From the NCBI GenBank assembly GCA_016699635.1, contig CP064983.1:3190375-3254374 (forward strand): 64,000 nucleotides of DNA, in the 5' to 3' direction. Of this stretch, positions 31,067-40,908 are shown piece by piece; position 1 is the stretch's first letter, and every line of letters begins with the position of its first letter. Position numbers and translations under genes: made by a program. The DNA is from Bacteroidota bacterium (GTDB lineage Bacteria; Bacteroidota; Bacteroidia; AKYH767-A; OLB10). The notes below the pieces were generated by a model that was given only the letters and a program-made list of their open reading frames with translations, was not told the origin of the DNA and ran no database searches.

Positions 31067-32840
31067 TTAATGCACGAATTGATTCAATAATTGTTACAAT
31101 ATCGTTGTAACTATTTGGTTTATCACTCAGCCACTTTTCTAAAAATGTTTTCTCACTTGCTTCAATATTTCTCTTATCACCAGTCATTGCCTCCGCAACT
31201 AAAAGAAATTTCTCTTTGAAATCTTGTGTAGCGTTGATTCTTTGAATGTATTCAATTTTACCCATCGCAGTCAAAATAGTTTCAGCTAAAACTTGATTCC
31301 AAATAATTTCTTCTGGAACTGATAATGGTAAGTAGGAAACATTTCGCAAATAAAATTTCAGATACTTTTCTCGCAACACTTTTTCTTGGTCTGCTCTTGC
31401 CCCTGCATTTGGATTTCCGTCAGGATAAAACTTAACATTGACTCCTGTTTGATTTTGGATTTCCTGTTGGTATCGTTCATTGGTTTGTTCTGCTGCTACA
31501 ATAGAATCAGGATTAAAGTGAGCATGTCTTTGGTCTCCGTCAAAAACTATAAACTTATTCCGTTCGTTTGCATGACTGTAAACACTAATGAAATGTTCTT
31601 TAATAACGCTTTCACCTCCCGTGTAAAAAGTAACATTGAAAAGTGAAGCAGTTGCTTGTCCTAATTCTCTTAATACACCATCAATAATTTGCTTTGAAAG
31701 CAAATCTTCAACAATGATTTGTTTTCCTTGCCGGATTTGTTTGCTCCAAATGATAAAACGCTTCATCAGGTGTGATTTCATTTTTAACATTGAATTTTCC
31801 AGAAGGTAATAGTGAGAAAACTTTTATTGCGTTTGGCGGAAGTTCCTCAATAATACTTGGTGAGTGGGTTGAGATTACAACTTGTAATCTTTTTCGTCTT
31901 GTTTCTTCAAGCAAAAATTGCTTCAATCGTTTTTGCGCTCCCGGATGCAATGAAACTTCCGGCTCATCAAGTAAAATGAGAGAATATTCTTTTGCTCCTA
32001 AAACTTCAAGCACCAACTTTACAACTGCCATTTCTCCGCTTCCTGCAAACGCTTCGGAATATGAGTAACTGGCGGTTTCAAAAATTACGGAGTAGCCCCA
32101 TTCTTCAAAAAGTTTATGCTTTACAAACTTTCCCGAAACATATTTTTTACCAAGTATGGTAGAAATATGCTGAAGTTCAATTGCTGTGAAAGTTTTGAGT
32201 TGCTCGTTTTTGTTTTCACCGTAGCGATGAATTATAACATTTGTTCCGTCAATAATTCTTCGAAGAAAAACTGAATGCTTCCGTAAGTAGTCCTGTTTGT
32301 TATTTATCGTTTTAGACTTTCTTGGTTTCTTGAAATAAAAGTATTTGTCAAATGCACTTAACTCTGAACGGAAATCAATATACACTACATCTTTTTCAAT
32401 CGGTTGATTTCTTTTTCCCTCTGCTATCTTCTGCATTCCGTAGCTGATATTCGGTCTTGCAGTTTCCCAATAGTCCGGATTGTTTCGTTTGAAAATTCTT
32501 TGTTTCAAAACTTCAAGCGGTCTGCCACGATTGTCTTTGTAAACATAAAAGAAGCTATGCCTATCGCCTCCTTCCGAAACTTCTACAATCGGGTCAACAG
32601 CAGTTGAAAACCAAAATTCAAACGGAGTATTTTTTTCGGTGCTCCATAAAGTGCATGAAGTGTTGAACTTTTTCCCGAACCGTTTTGCCCTACAAAAACT
32701 GTCAGAGGAAAATCAAAAATTATTCGTGTGTTTTTTTCAAGGTTTCGGAAATATGGAAACTGAATATACTCAATGAAATTTCTGAAAGCATTTCTTGCTT
32801 TCATTCTTGAAATTTCAGCTATGAGAGTTGGTATATTCAC
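31059..32840 (-). CDS. OLD-like AAA/ABC-type ATPase with TOPRIM-like C-terminus, frameshifted
   Basis: Three pieces join into about 593 residues. N-terminal Walker A is VFVGQNGSGKSS. A signature-like FAGSGEMAVVKLV is followed by Walker B LILLDEPEVSLHPG and an STHSP His-switch. The last 230 residues carry a TOPRIM-like pattern: YTGGESVIKEHF (acidic strand) and FIVFDGDQRH (DxD). This order is that of OLD-family nucleases, where ATPase and TOPRIM together cut DNA. A-run losses near 32640 and near 31725 break the frame. It starts 5 bases after the GHKL gene. Confidence 0.8.
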
Positions 32841-32845
32841 AAATG

Positions 32846-34473
32846 CTATGGTTTTTCAGAGTCGTTAAGTCGTTTGAATAAATGAGATAACAAACTAAGG
32901 AAGTCCAAACAATCTTTTTCTGAAAACAAACCTGTTTTACTTAACTCAAGGTGTTCCTCGTGTTGCAAAGGGTTTCTGCCGCCTGCAACAATACCTTCGG
33001 ATAGATAGTGTTGTCCTTCTTCAATATTGGTTATTGTATCTTTTGTAAAATCTGTTCCATCAGTTTTCTTATACTTTTTCGTTACCGAAAGTTTACGACC
33101 AGAAAAAACTTCTCCCATCATACTTCTTTCGCTGCCATTTGTGCTACCTGACTTCTTTCTTACTTCTGAGGTATATCGTTTTAATGCTTCAATAAAAGCC
33201 GTGTAATAGTCAGCACTCTGATAATATTTTTCAGACACCACTTTAATTTCATTTTCTAAATTTCTCCAATGGAGATTTGCATATTCAGGGGCTATATCAT
33301 GCAATAATCTTGTCACCACCTGTTGTGTGTCTTCTGAAATTTCAGGTGTGTCATCCAATAGGTTTACAATTGTTTCAACTTGCCCTTGCACATTTTGAGG
33401 AAGTTTTTCTAACCAATCTTTTACATTCAAGTTTACCTTTTCACTTATCTTCTTTTTCTTTTTCTCCTTACGAAATTCACGCCACTGCCTTTCTATTATT
33501 GAAAGGCATGATGCAATATATTTCCTGAGTGCGGATGTCTTGGCATTTTCCCAGTCAATGGATTGACGGTTTGTTGAGATTACATCTTCTTCCCAATTGT
33601 CAATAAAATCTACATTCAACCATCCTGTGGCATAAGAATAAAAGTGGCTTGATTCTGATGGACCAAAAAATTCAGGTGTGTTAACCATTCTGCCGTTAGC
33701 AAAAAGTGTAACGCCTCTGAGAGCAGCTTTGAGAGGTTTTTCTGTGGTAATTATTGTTCCATGAATTTGAACTTTGTCGGAATAATCCTTCTCATTTACT
33801 TTGATAATTTCTTGTATGTCCCACTCAAATTCAGGAGTAATGTTATCATACTTCAGTTTGTTATCAATCTTTATCGGCTTGCTATCATTCAGCAATAAGT
33901 AAACAATAAACTTGTCTTGAAAGTTGAAAAGTTTTGCAATGCTTTCTGCATATTCTTCAAGAGGAAATCCGGTTTTTCTTTTCAGATTGGTTAATGTGAT
34001 TCTTGTTCCTTTGAAAATTTCCTTTTCTGATAAATGGTCAAATCTGGGTTCATAATCTTTCCCTTTCCAAGCAAGTATTTCATTCCAGTCAAGATTGAAA
34101 CTTACTCCCGATTTTCCTTGGCAAGTTGTAATGTTTATAGTGTCGCCAATTCCAAATAGAGCTAACTTTCCTAATCCTTTTTTTCCTGTTGGAATTCTAT
34201 CGCAACTTGATTTTTGACCTTCCTCTCGTCTGTTTCTTCCTATTCTTAAAAAGTAATCATTCACTTCCGCAAACGACATTCCCGTTCCGTTATCCTCAAC
34301 AATTACTTTTTCTCCCCTTCGTCATACAAACGCACATGAACCTCTGTAGCACACGCATCATAAGCGTTTGCAATTAATTCCGCTAATGCCGGTGGCATGT
34401 TGGAATACATTTTAACACCAAGATGTTTTATGGTGTTAGCTTCAAAGGTCATGTAAAGTTTATCATTGCTCAT
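32846..34473 (-). CDS. MORC/MutL-like GHKL ATPase with C-terminal HEPN (Ymh-like) domain, frameshifted
   Basis: About 542 residues. The N-terminal GHKL Bergerat fold has the N box ELIANAYDA (32-40), G1 VEDNGTGM (59-66) and G2 GKKGLGKLALFGIG (from 97). A second domain has ISTNRQSIDWE, as in MORC/MutL-like ATPases of restriction clusters. The last ~130 residues (YTAFIEALKRYTSEVRK; GERSMMGEVFSG-like SMMGEVFSG; YLSEGIVAGGRNPLQHEEH) resemble the Ymh/TIGR02391 domain, a HEPN relative, with RNPLQH as the RX4H RNase motif (32960-32977). One A is lost near 34314. Its ATG overlaps the methyltransferase TGA (ATGA). Confidence 0.75.
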
Positions 34474-35547
34474 TTCGGATTACAATTTATGATGCTTGCA
34501 GCAACACGCATTGATAATTGCGGTGGAACCGCATTGCCAATCAATCTTGCTGTTGATGCAATTGAAGTAGAAAGAAATTTGTAATCAGTGTCAAAAGTTT
34601 GCAGCGTTGCACCTTCTCTTAATGAAATGGCTCTGTTCTGTTCTGGATGAGCAAATCTTCCGTTGGTTATACTATAAAACTTTTGTTGTGATTGTTGGTC
34701 CAGGTTTGTCCCAAAACATTCTACCATAGATGTCTTGAAATGAGTTGTCTTTGCCAACATAAGCCGGAATTTGCAAGTCAGTATCTTTCCACGAAGTTCT
34801 TGTTCCTCCGTCATGTGGAGTTAAGAGCAATCGCTTTAAATTATTGTCTGATAGTCCGGCTGAACTGTGAAGGAACTCCGTCTTATCTTTTTGCCCCGCT
34901 GTAATTGGTTTGAAAACCTTTTTATTGCCAATGAAATTCCGAACTGTCGGCAGCTTTGTTTTTGTGTCGGGAAGTGGCAAAGATATTTTGTCGGTAACTC
35001 GTGATGCAATCAACAGGAATCTTCTTCTTGTTTGTGGCACTCCGTAATGGCTGGCATTAATTACTTTGTATTTGTAGTGATAGTTTTCTTTTTCTAGAAA
35101 GTCAAGAAATGATTTCAAAGGGCTTTCATCTAAACGATTTAAAATCCCTGGAACATTTTCAACCACTATGTAACCAGGTTTGAAGTAATCAACAAATCTC
35201 TGAAAGTCCTTCAATAAGTTTTTTGTTTCATGTGCCTTAGTTTTATCGGTTTGAATCTTGCTCCAGTATTGGCATGGGCTGCACCCAATGAAAATCATTT
35301 TTTTGTCATTGCGTTTTACTTTCAGCTCTTTTTCAATTCTTGAAAAAGCTAAGTCCTGAATGTCAGCATGTATAAATTTTGAATCGGGATTATTAGTTGT
35401 ATACGTTTCTTTACACTCTAAATCAATATCAATTCCGCCAACAACGTTTACTCCTGCCTTCCGAAAACCGCTTGTCATGCCGCCTCCGGAACAGAAGAAA
35501 TCCACAGCTTTAAATTTTCTTTTTGTCTTTGATTTTTTACCTTTCAT
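34470..35547 (-). CDS. DNA (cytosine-5-)-methyltransferase, frameshifted
   Basis: About 359 residues with the C5-methylase motifs in order: I DFFCSGGGMTSGF (16-28), IV GCSPCQYWS with nucleophile Cys92, VI VVENVPG (from 128), VIII QTRRRFLLIAS, a target-recognition stretch, and X IGNAVPPQLS after one frameshift near 34672. It methylates cytosine in a specific DNA site; the target cannot be read. I chose the ATG at 35547; ATGs at 35586 or further up are possible. Its stop overlaps the GHKL start. No classic restriction enzyme gene is next to it except Vsr and the OLD-like ATPase. Confidence 0.92.
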
Positions 35548-35614
35548 AAACGGCTGCGAATTTATGATTTTCACTCTTAAATTCATACGAAATCGCAATA
35601 AAGCGTTGGCAAAA

Positions 35615-35678
35615 AGTGGCTCTTTTTGTTTTGCCTCTGTGGTGGGTCGTGTGTTGCGGCAAAACAAAATGTGCCACT
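35615..35678. repeat. Large hairpin upstream of the methyltransferase
   Basis: Arms at 35615-35635 and 35658-35678 are reverse complements of each other except for a few central mismatches (AGTGGC...TTGTTTTGCC / GGCAAAACAA...GCCACT), with a 22-base loop. It lies in the leader region of the four-gene cassette. Confidence 0.7.
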
Positions 35679-35857
35679 TGTGCGGTTGCCATAGAAATCA
35701 TTTTTTTTTGTGCGTTGGCGGTGTTTTAATTTTTTGAAGGTTGCCTGTTGGTTAGAAGTGCTGTCATAATTATTACTTGTCATCTTAAATGTTTGTTCAA
35801 AGTCCGTCCGTTTAATGTCCGCATGGTCGCAAATAGAGTTACCGATAACGAAGAAGG

Positions 35858-35979
35858 GATTAACGAAGTTTAAAAAAGAAGGAGATAGAAAGCACACACT
35901 CTCCGCACCGATACGCTTTATTACCTGCACTCACTTTCAAGTGGCTGTAATGCCCTTCTTTTTTAAATTTCGTTTAATC
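35858..35979. repeat. 122-bp inverted repeat (MITE-like or structured RNA)
   Basis: Arm 35858-35882 (GATTAACGAAGTTTAAAAAA then GAAGG) is almost perfectly complementary to 35954-35979, differing by one base insertion and one substitution. The 71-base loop is less AT-rich. It may be a non-autonomous element, an island boundary or a transcribed hairpin. Confidence 0.7.
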
Positions 35980-36042
35980 TATTGTTATGCGCGCGTGCTA
36001 CGATCTACACGAAGAGTCAGATCTATATTCACTTATTATAAA

Positions 36043-36633
36043 TTACAATGGTGTTATTAAAACTTTTAATCTTCCATCACCGTCCCATTCTGCTTGAGTT
36101 CCGTTTAGTCCTGTTCTTCTCATTGTTGCTCCATTTCTTGATGGTAATGCTTTGATTTGGTCACCTGGTTTAATTCCTCTTACAACATACTCATTGCTTA
36201 CAAGATTTTGTGCAAGACCATTTATGCAACGTCCTCCATTTGTAACTTCTGGTCTTATAATTTTCAAATCTTCAAAATGTTTATTTACAGCTTGACCTTC
36301 TAAGCAGAAATTAACAAATTCTTTCTCACCTTCATCTGTTTTAGACCCAACATCCATGATGACAATCTTGTAATCACCCGCTTGAGTAAATTCATAAGCA
36401 CCCCAAGCACTTGCAGATTCTACAATAAAATTAGAGGAATGGATCGTGGTTGTATAGGCAGGTGTTATCATTGCAGAGACAGGTGTTTTGGTTATAGAGT
36501 CAGGGGCTGTTATTTTAAAGCCAGGTGTCACTGCTGTGGTTGTGGTCGTAGTGGAAACTGATTTTTTTCCGGTGCCACAGGATGATAAGAAAAATACTAT
36601 TGAGATAAGAGTAATGGGTATTAATTTTTTCAT
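36043..36633 (-). CDS. Hypothetical lipoprotein
   Basis: An intact 196-residue protein with a lipoprotein signal (lipobox LSSC at about residues 16-19), then a Thr-rich linker (STTTTTTAVTP) and a globular part with no family I recognise. That part includes YEFTQAGDYKIVIMDVGSKT and ends in GTQAEWDGDGRLKVLITPL. It is likely surface- or periplasm-facing. It lies between the hairpin region and a 0.7-kb repeat spacer, with no operon partner. Confidence 0.6.
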   Translation of the reverse strand: MKKLIPITLISIVFFLSSCGTGKKSVSTTTTTTAVTPGFKITAPDSITKTPVSAMITPAYTTTIHSSNFIVESASAWGAYEFTQAGDYKIVIMDVGSKTDEGEKEFVNFCLEGQAVNKHFEDLKIIRPEVTNGGRCINGLAQNLVSNEYVVRGIKPGDQIKALPSRNGATMRRTGLNGTQAEWDGDGRLKVLITPL

Positions 36634-37075
36634 TGCATGTAAATTTATTTTGTTTTGCTTACTCTTTGACGGATTTTCAGCTTACTCCATATTATATATT
36701 GGTGTCAATGTTTATTTCTTCCGATCACTTTCAAAATTAGCACTCCCCCCAAGCATGACGCATAACATTTATATTATCAACACTCACAATTCACAAATTT
36801 ATTCATTTTGAAACAAATATAAAAATTATTCGCAACTCAAGGTGCGGATTATCGCAACTGTCAAAAGCGTAGTTTGCCTTAGGAAGTTTGAATGTTTGGC
36901 AAGTTGCAAGGTTTAGAAGGTTACAATGTTTTGAATGTTTGAAGGTTTTGAATGTTACAATGTTTTGAAGGTTTGAGGGTTTTTAAAATGTTGTTGCCTT
37001 GAACTTGCAATGTCTAAATTGAATTCTCTTTCAAAATTTTCAAACTTTTCAGCCGTGGCTAATTTTCAAACTTGT

Positions 37076-37223
37076 CAGCCGTTGCTGATTATCTAATTAT
37101 CAAATTTTCAAATTACCTCAGTATTATTTACTCCATCACTCCTATCAGCCGTGGCTAATTTTCAAATTATCTAATTATCAAATTTTCAAATTACCTCAGT
37201 ATTATTTACTTCATCACTTCTAT
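37076..37223. repeat. Two tandem 70-78 bp repeat units
   Basis: Unit 1 at 37076-37145 and unit 2 at 37146-37223 share CAGCCGT(T/G)GCTRATT, ATCTAATTATCAAATTTTC, and AAATTACCTCAGTATTATTT followed by CATCACT. Partial copies flank both sides. The core word reappears inverted at 19005-19018. Confidence 0.75.
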
Positions 37224-37300
37224 CAGTTGTGGCTCAGCCGTGGCTGATTATCAAATCATCTCATTTTCAAATTATCAAACTCTCTTTATCATTCATAAAA

Positions 37301-37339
37301 AAAAACACCGAAATCTAAAAAACTGATTCCGGTGTTTTT
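37301..37339 (-). terminator. Terminator of the C25 protease gene
   Basis: AAAACACCGAAATC / GATTCCGGTGTTTT stem with one mismatch and A/T tracts on both sides. It sits just past the 3' end (37358) of the reverse-strand gene. Confidence 0.75.
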
Positions 37340-37357
37340 CTAAACGGGATTATTCTT

Positions 37358-40300
37358 TTACCGTTTTATAATCTTTGAATTGTAAAATTTATTGTCTGCT
37401 TTTATTTGCAGATAGTACATGCCTTGTGAGATATCATTCAGCGGCATTTTATAAACATCTGAAATGATATTAGCTGCTGAATACACCAGCTTACCATCCA
37501 TTGCAAATAATTTCACTTCAACATTTTTAAAATCTTTGGTAATTATGGTTAACTCATCCTGAGCAGGATTGGGATAAACAGTTACACTATTGATAGAACT
37601 AAAATCTTTAGCCGAAGTTACCATTGTTGATGGTGGAAACTGAATATTATCGAGCATAGCCAAATCCTGTCCGCCCGTGCAACACACTTCATCCTTAATA
37701 TATGCCCACGTGAGTGTATGTTGTCCTAAAGTTATCGGATATGATTTATATGCCCAGCCATACACACCGGAATAGGAATCAATCAATGTACCATCTATGT
37801 AGAAACTGAGAAAATCCCATCCCATTTCACTTGATATGAGCATATAAAACGAAATAGAATCGTTGTTATAAACATTTACTGTTATTGCCAGATCAGAAGT
37901 GTCGCCATCAGCAATTGTTGCAGAACGTGCAGAATACGCCCCTTGAAAAGTTCCGCTGTTAGTAATAGTCCATGGATGACTTCCATTATTAAGCCAGGGA
38001 TATGTAGTGAAATTTCCGTATTCGAAATTCTCTAAAATCTCCCCTGCAACCATGTTAAATGTCTTGTTGTCGGAATATGGGTTGGCATCAATATTAAATT
38101 GCATATCGAAGGTTGAACCAATCTGAATGTTTGATGCAAGTGAGACATTAAAGGTAGCATCAACATCAGATAATGACTGTACAACACCTGTATTGTACGA
38201 AGTATTGTTGATAGTAAGATATGGACTGCTTGTTGCCAGCGTTGCTGTTGAAGCTGTAGTTGCACTATGTCCTTTGTTATTTGTCTTTATTGTAACATCG
38301 GCAGTTTCACCTGGTTCAAGAATACCGTTGTTGTTTCCTGTAGGGTCAGACACTGTAATGGAATATACTTGCAGCATAGGTGCTTTCAACAAATGTGTTA
38401 TGGATGTACTCCACACTGTACCTGCTGAATCGGTTAATACAATATCAAATACTGCAGGTGTGTTATCAGGAACAAAAGCTGCAACAGTGTAATTAAATGC
38501 ATTGGTAATTCCAGCAGCGTTTCCACTCTGAATATTCACTTTGTTTAAACTGCTGCTGTTTATTGTAACATACGGACAAGTAGTAGTTACCGTAAGTCCA
38601 ACCCCCACAGCATCGCCCTGTCCAAAGTTTTCAAGCATTAAGTCAACATCTATAATCTCATTATAATCTGCAAGTTGATTTGCATTTCCTCCTGCATCAT
38701 TAATAACATTGCTTGTCAGCGAAACGTAAGGTCCTGTAGTTGCTACAACAGGAATTGCCACCATGTATGGAATGCCGTTAAATGCAGTAATTGTTAAATA
38801 CAGAGTATCGAGTGCAGTAATGGTGTTGAAATTTAAAATTACATTCCCTCCTATCACCAATCCTGTTGCAAGTATTTGTCCATTGCTGCTCAAACATGCA
38901 AGTCACTGTCTGTATTACAGGCAATATTTAGTGAAGCACCGGGAAACAATACAGGGCTGTGACTAGCAGTAATTGCATAAGGTGTTGCTGTACGAACATT
39001 TAATGAAGGGTCGCCAAAACAATGCCATGTGTCTGTCATTTCGAAACCTGCTGCACCATACTGATCATTCATGTGCATGCAGCCATTCATACTCAGTCCG
39101 CCAAAAGTTCTTTTAATGTTTGAAGAATTTGTGCCAACCAATAAGTCAACCATTTCGTCCTGTGCATCCATTGGCGGATTCCATGATTGGTTTATGCTCG
39201 ACATAAATGTGGCTACTGCACCTGAAGGCTGTCCATTATATTGTGCTCTCAAAAATGATTCTGCAAGACAAGTAGCATTTGCAAACTCTCCATTGACACA
39301 AGCTACACTCCAGATAAAAGGCAACATGCCTGTGTTTGTTAATGCTGTTGCATTGGCATTAGAAAAACCTGTTGTGCCTAATGAAGCAGAACTTCCATGA
39401 CCAGTATAAGTGATTATAGAAGCACCATTATTTATTTCTGATGATAACATTGCAGCAGTAGGATTACCCGACATATCGTTTCCACCTTGTGAGCCATCAT
39501 ACAACTCAGCAACATCAGTATAAGTGAATGCTAATTCTTTTCCGCGTATCACCTGCTGATGCTGAAAGTCCATTTCATTGTCATCACCCGGTCCTTGGTC
39601 AGAGCCAATGCATATTCCTTTTGAATACCAGTTTACACCTGGCGTTGGCAACATTTCATAATCAACAGTACGCTGAACTTGTGTAGTAACATCTGCCACT
39701 GTCTGTGCACTGAATCGTCCAACAAATACTTCTGCATAAGAATCATTCCCCACAAGATAACCATACGATGGGTCAGATGCACCACCTGATAAAACAGGAG
39801 TGGGAATTTGTTGTGCATCGCCTACCAACAAAACATATTTCAGATTATGTGTGTTGTAATAATTCTGAATGAATGTTTTTATCTGTTGTGCTGTGCTGCC
39901 TGCTGTGGCTACATCAACCATTGAAACCTGCAAGCCTCTTTTTATCTTCCAGTCAATAAAGGGCTGCATAGCTGCCATAAAAGATGCATCACTGATAATG
40001 AGCATTTCACCATCTTCATTCACCGGTAAATAATTAATAAATGAACCTGCATTGCGAAAAACGTTCTGATAGATATTTGCAAAATCACGATCAACTTTCT
40101 GGAGTGATGTTGTGCGAGATAATGTATTAACAGAAGTGCCGGCTTTACTTTGCAGGGTAACTTTAAATTTTGAAATTACTTTTAAAGTTTGTGTTGCTGC
40201 ATTATAGCTGAATGGATTTACTACCACTGTCTGCCCACGAAAATCACGAAGTATAAACGGGCTACGCAAAAAGCCACTGTTAGCAGGAAAAAAAACATTC

Positions 40301-40728
40301 TGACTGTAAATATCTCCAAAGCGATAAGGCACATCAGATGGCTTAATATCTCTGTAAAGATTTCCTTTAGATGGTGCTATCTGAATATTCTGAAAAGTAA
40401 GTTCCTCAATTGACTCAATATTCAGGCTCATATCTCCGTCATCAGGAATAATCACAGATAAAGCAAACTTTGGCAAATCCGGTGTTCCTTCTTCCATTCT
40501 TGGAGTCATTTCGGGGCTTGAAATGGTATAGTACTCTCCTGCTAAAGATTTTACTCTGTGCTTTTCAAATCCTGAAACAGAAATTTCCATTACAGTATTA
40601 TCAGGTGTACCACTTACTATAACAGCAGATTTTGAAGGATTGTCAGAGGTAATCTTAACCCATTCTGCATTTCCCTGTAAAGCAAACAATGCTATAAAGA
40701 AAGTGGTAACGATTGTCTTTTTTTGCAT
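37358..40728 (-). CDS. Gingipain-like C25 cysteine protease with T9SS sorting domain, frameshifted
   Basis: About 1,123 residues: signal peptide 1-20, a propeptide-like beta region to about 230, then a peptidase C25 domain. That domain has YVLLVGDAQQIPTP, catalytic His444 in YTGHGSSASL and Cys477 in WSVACVNGEF, as in gingipains. After a one-base loss near 38888 come Ig-like and MAM-like beta domains, ending in a T9SS type-A sorting domain (VTVYPNPAQDELTI ... NSKIIKR). It is probably secreted across the outer membrane for protein degradation or for processing of other surface proteins. Confidence 0.88.
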
Positions 40729-40745
40729 GACTAAATTTGTTTACT

Positions 40746-40753
40746 CAAAATTA
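40746..40753 (-). promoter_or_regulatory. -7 promoter box for the C25 protease gene
   Basis: TAATTTTG on the reverse strand fits TAnnTTTG, 17 bases ahead of the start codon at 40728. It is divergent from the next promoter. Confidence 0.5.
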
Positions 40754-40874
40754 AGTCTTTTTTTGAATACTATCCGTGATTTTAACAAAATAATTTACCA
40801 CAGCCCCTTGTTAACTTTGTTGAAATATTTTTTCAGGTTAGTGAATAATTGTTTCTGAATCTGAAGCAAAAAAC

Positions 40875-40882
40875 TAATTTTG
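40875..40882 (+). promoter_or_regulatory. -7 promoter box for the pRiA4b-like gene
   Basis: TAATTTTG fits TAnnTTTG, 26 bases before the ATG at 40909. A possible -33 TTG lies at 40849-40851. Confidence 0.5.
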
Positions 40883-40908
40883 CACTTATAATTCAATCTT
40901 ATTTATAC

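Larger units (their letters stand above)
35548..36042. other. Gene-free leader/spacer with two hairpins
   Basis: No convincing gene. It holds the hairpin at 35615-35678 and the longer inverted repeat at 35858-35979. A 115-codon reverse-strand reading crosses both repeats and looks spurious. This spacer is the probable promoter region of the methyltransferase cassette and its right boundary. Confidence 0.6.
36634..37357. other. Gene-free, low-complexity repeat spacer
   Basis: No gene is visible. Region 36885-36985 is a degenerate tandem of AATGTTTTGAAGGTTTGA-like words. Region 37050-37290 holds repeats built on TCAGCCGTGGCTAA and CAAATTTTCAAATTACC. The spacer ends with the terminator of the gingipain-like gene. 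Confidence 0.75.

Noticed and set aside
30647..35547. Classical type II restriction-modification system
   Set aside because: No separate restriction endonuclease is present. Vsr has a full mismatch-nicking active site, and the two ATPases are not part of simple type II systems.
35583..35930. 115-codon reverse-strand reading upstream of the methyltransferase
   Set aside because: It runs through both hairpin repeats, has unusual composition (FYGNRTSGTFCFAATHDPPQ-like) and overlaps the methylase start in another frame. It looks like a chance reading across repeat DNA.
35615..35979. Integron attC site
   Set aside because: The arms do not show the conserved RYYYAAC / GTTRRRY ends, and the only integrase is 26 kb away.
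37050..37290. Tandem repeats as a CRISPR array
   Set aside because: Units are 70-78 bp, AT-rich and repeated along their full length. There are no conserved ~30-bp repeats with unique spacers and no cas genes in the window.
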